From: JBKQHQ01 sp052148715
GTDB lineage: Bacteria > Pseudomonadota > Alphaproteobacteria > Rhizobiales > Xanthobacteraceae
Assembly (NCBI GenBank): GCA_052148715.1
Contig: JBKQHQ010000208.1
Span: 1 to 32,756 of the forward strand
Direction: 5' to 3'
DNA length: 32,756 nt
Position 1 is the stretch's first letter. Each line of letters starts with the position of its first letter. Under the pieces are notes generated by a model. The model searched no databases, was not told the DNA's origin, and was given only the letters and a program-made list of their open reading frames with translations. Both the position numbers and the translations under genes were made by a program. Positions 31,888 through 32,756 of the stretch are shown here, piece after piece.

Positions 31888-32160
31888 TTACGCCCAGCCG
31901 CCGGTCGGCACGCCGCTGTAGAACGGCCGTCCCGCATAGGCGGGATCGGTGCCGCCAAAGGGCTGGCCCACGGGGTAGACGTTGGAGTTCTGGTTATAAG
32001 CGCCGCGCACATAGGGATCGGCGAGAAAGGCGCGGCCTTGGAACTCGTATTCCACCTCGCGGTGCTTGCGCCGCTCGAATTCAGGATCGGCGCGGGTCAC
32101 CAACACCTGATAGGGAATCTGGATGGTCGACACGTTGGTCGGCGGCTTGTAGAGCGGCAT
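31888..32160 (-). CDS. Phage-like small protein beyond the island
   Basis: 90 residues from ATG 32160 (MPLYKPPTNVSTIQIPYQVL), chosen for a strong Shine-Dalgarno (AGGAGGAG). The frame is open upstream to about 32400, where it reads Cys-containing text, so a longer form from ATG 32325 is possible. Contents: VTRADPEFERRKHREVEYEF, a Gly/Asn/Tyr-rich tail (RGAYNQNSNVYPVGQPFGGT; YAGRPFYSGVPTGGWA). The look is that of a phage minor structural protein. Its position suggests the prophage once continued past the metabolic island. Family not recognised. Confidence 0.55.
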   Translation of the reverse strand: MPLYKPPTNVSTIQIPYQVLVTRADPEFERRKHREVEYEFQGRAFLADPYVRGAYNQNSNVYPVGQPFGGTDPAYAGRPFYSGVPTGGWA

Positions 32161-32431
32161 TGGGTTTCTCCTCCTCATGCACGGCTTTGCAGGCCGGGCC
32201 TGCCACGGTGCGGCGGCAAAGCGCTCGCCGCAATCGCAGGTATAGGCTACGTGATCCGCGCCCACCCGGCCGGTGAGCTCGTGTGCATCCAGTGTAGGCG
32301 CCGACCTCTTGGCCCTGACCTCCATAGTCGTCCGCGGCGGGACCCCAGGCTTGTGGTGGACACGGAACTGCGTCACATTTGGCGCACTTGATCGACGCAA
32401 GCGCGGACAGGCATTTCAACCGGGGCATAGC
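32161..32431 (-). other. Possible frameshifted zinc-ribbon reading frame
   Basis: Minus-strand ATG 32428 starts MPRLKCLSALASIKCAKCDA with a C-x2-C pair (CAKC) and then degenerates. A second frame in the same stretch reads LTGRVGADHVAYTCDCGERF before the phage-like gene at 31888-32160. Together they look like the two halves of one zinc-ribbon protein broken by a frameshift. It may instead be chance; there is no independent support. Confidence 0.3.
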
Positions 32432-32756
32432 ATGGTAAATCGATTCACGACGGCGCAATCCACCGTGGCGATGCGGCGTTGGGCGGCTTCCGGCATTGTA
32501 ACGCTGGCGGCGATGGCCGCACTGACGGCGCTGACCGCAGACGCAGCGACGAGAGAGGCGCGCCCCGCGCCCATCGAGACAACGGCGCCGCGCGATGCGG
32601 GCGAGCCGATCATGGCGATCGTGTCGATCAAGACCCAGCGGGTCACTTTCTACGACGCCGACGGGTGGATCCTGCGCGCGCCGGTGTCGACCGGCACCAC
32701 GGGCCGCGAGACGCCGGCCGGCGTCTTCGCCGTCATCGAGAAGGACAAGGATCACC
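32432..32756 (+). CDS. L,D-transpeptidase (YkuD), N-terminal part, cut by window end
   Basis: An open frame of 108 codons from ATG 32432 to the window end. Start MVNRFTTAQSTVAMRRWAAS; signal peptide about residues 1-37 (IVTLAAMAALTALTADAA). The YkuD domain begins about residue 62: MAIVSIKTQRVTFYDADGWI, RAPVSTGTTGRETPAGVFAV, IEKDKDH. This pattern of substrate-binding strands is diagnostic for periplasmic L,D-transpeptidases that cross-link peptidoglycan or attach lipoproteins. The catalytic HxxxxxxSHGC motif would lie beyond the window. It is divergent from the phage-like minus-strand genes, so it is probably the first host gene past the prophage. Confidence 0.88.
   Translation, partial: MVNRFTTAQSTVAMRRWAASGIVTLAAMAALTALTADAATREARPAPIETTAPRDAGEPIMAIVSIKTQRVTFYDADGWILRAPVSTGTTGRETPAGVFAVIEKDKDH

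Overview
The window looks like a GC-rich alphaproteobacterial chromosome, most likely of the Bradyrhizobium/Rhodopseudomonas group. Evidence for this is the codon use, a typical alphaproteobacterial chemoreceptor, a YkuD L,D-transpeptidase of the form common in that group, a fluoroacetate-dehalogenase-like enzyme, and GC-rich palindromic repeats. Assignment below family level is inference, and no rRNA or tRNA was seen.

Layout. (1) 9-638: a possible secreted protein on the + strand, perhaps cut by the window edge. (2) 656-14775: a tightly packed minus-strand operon of short-tailed-phage (podovirus-like) virion genes. In transcription order it holds small accessory proteins, a zinc-ribbon protein, a protein with six FPVxEQQF repeats, a scaffold-like protein, the major capsid protein, small structural proteins, a head-tail adaptor, a tail-collar protein, a large tail or DNA-stabilisation protein, a GNAT-like protein and a Gln/Ala-rich protein with tape-measure-type motifs. 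(3) 14877-20255: non-virion genes mixed in on the same strand: an SseB-C-like fragment, an unknown protein, a TPR/glycosyltransferase-like protein carrying in-frame palindromic inserts, one phage structural protein, a TPR-like remnant and a complete chemoreceptor. (4) 20347-23394: the portal gene and a small upstream gene that has lost its 5' end.

(5) 23500-31430: a metabolic island. A LysR regulator is divergent from an alpha/beta-hydrolase. A CGNR zinc-finger regulator is divergent from a DUF2917 protein. A + strand operon follows: a Gfo/Idh/MocA dehydrogenase (frameshifted), a sugar isomerase/epimerase-like TIM barrel, an epoxide hydrolase, a haloacetate-dehalogenase-like hydrolase and a C-terminal hydrolase fragment. 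(6) 31411-32160: two further minus-strand genes, one phage-like. (7) 32432-end: the start of an L,D-transpeptidase, probably host.

The virion genes could build a head and a short tail, but the window holds no terminase, integrase, replication or lysis gene. The place where terminase would be expected, upstream of the portal, is occupied by the metabolic island, and phage-like sequence resumes beyond it. The simplest reading is a decayed prophage broken by insertion or rearrangement. The catabolic operon looks like a pathway for a halogenated or epoxide-forming carbon source, but its substrate cannot be read from sequence. The most novel items are the six-repeat protein, a beta-module shared between tail proteins, and the in-frame palindromic elements.
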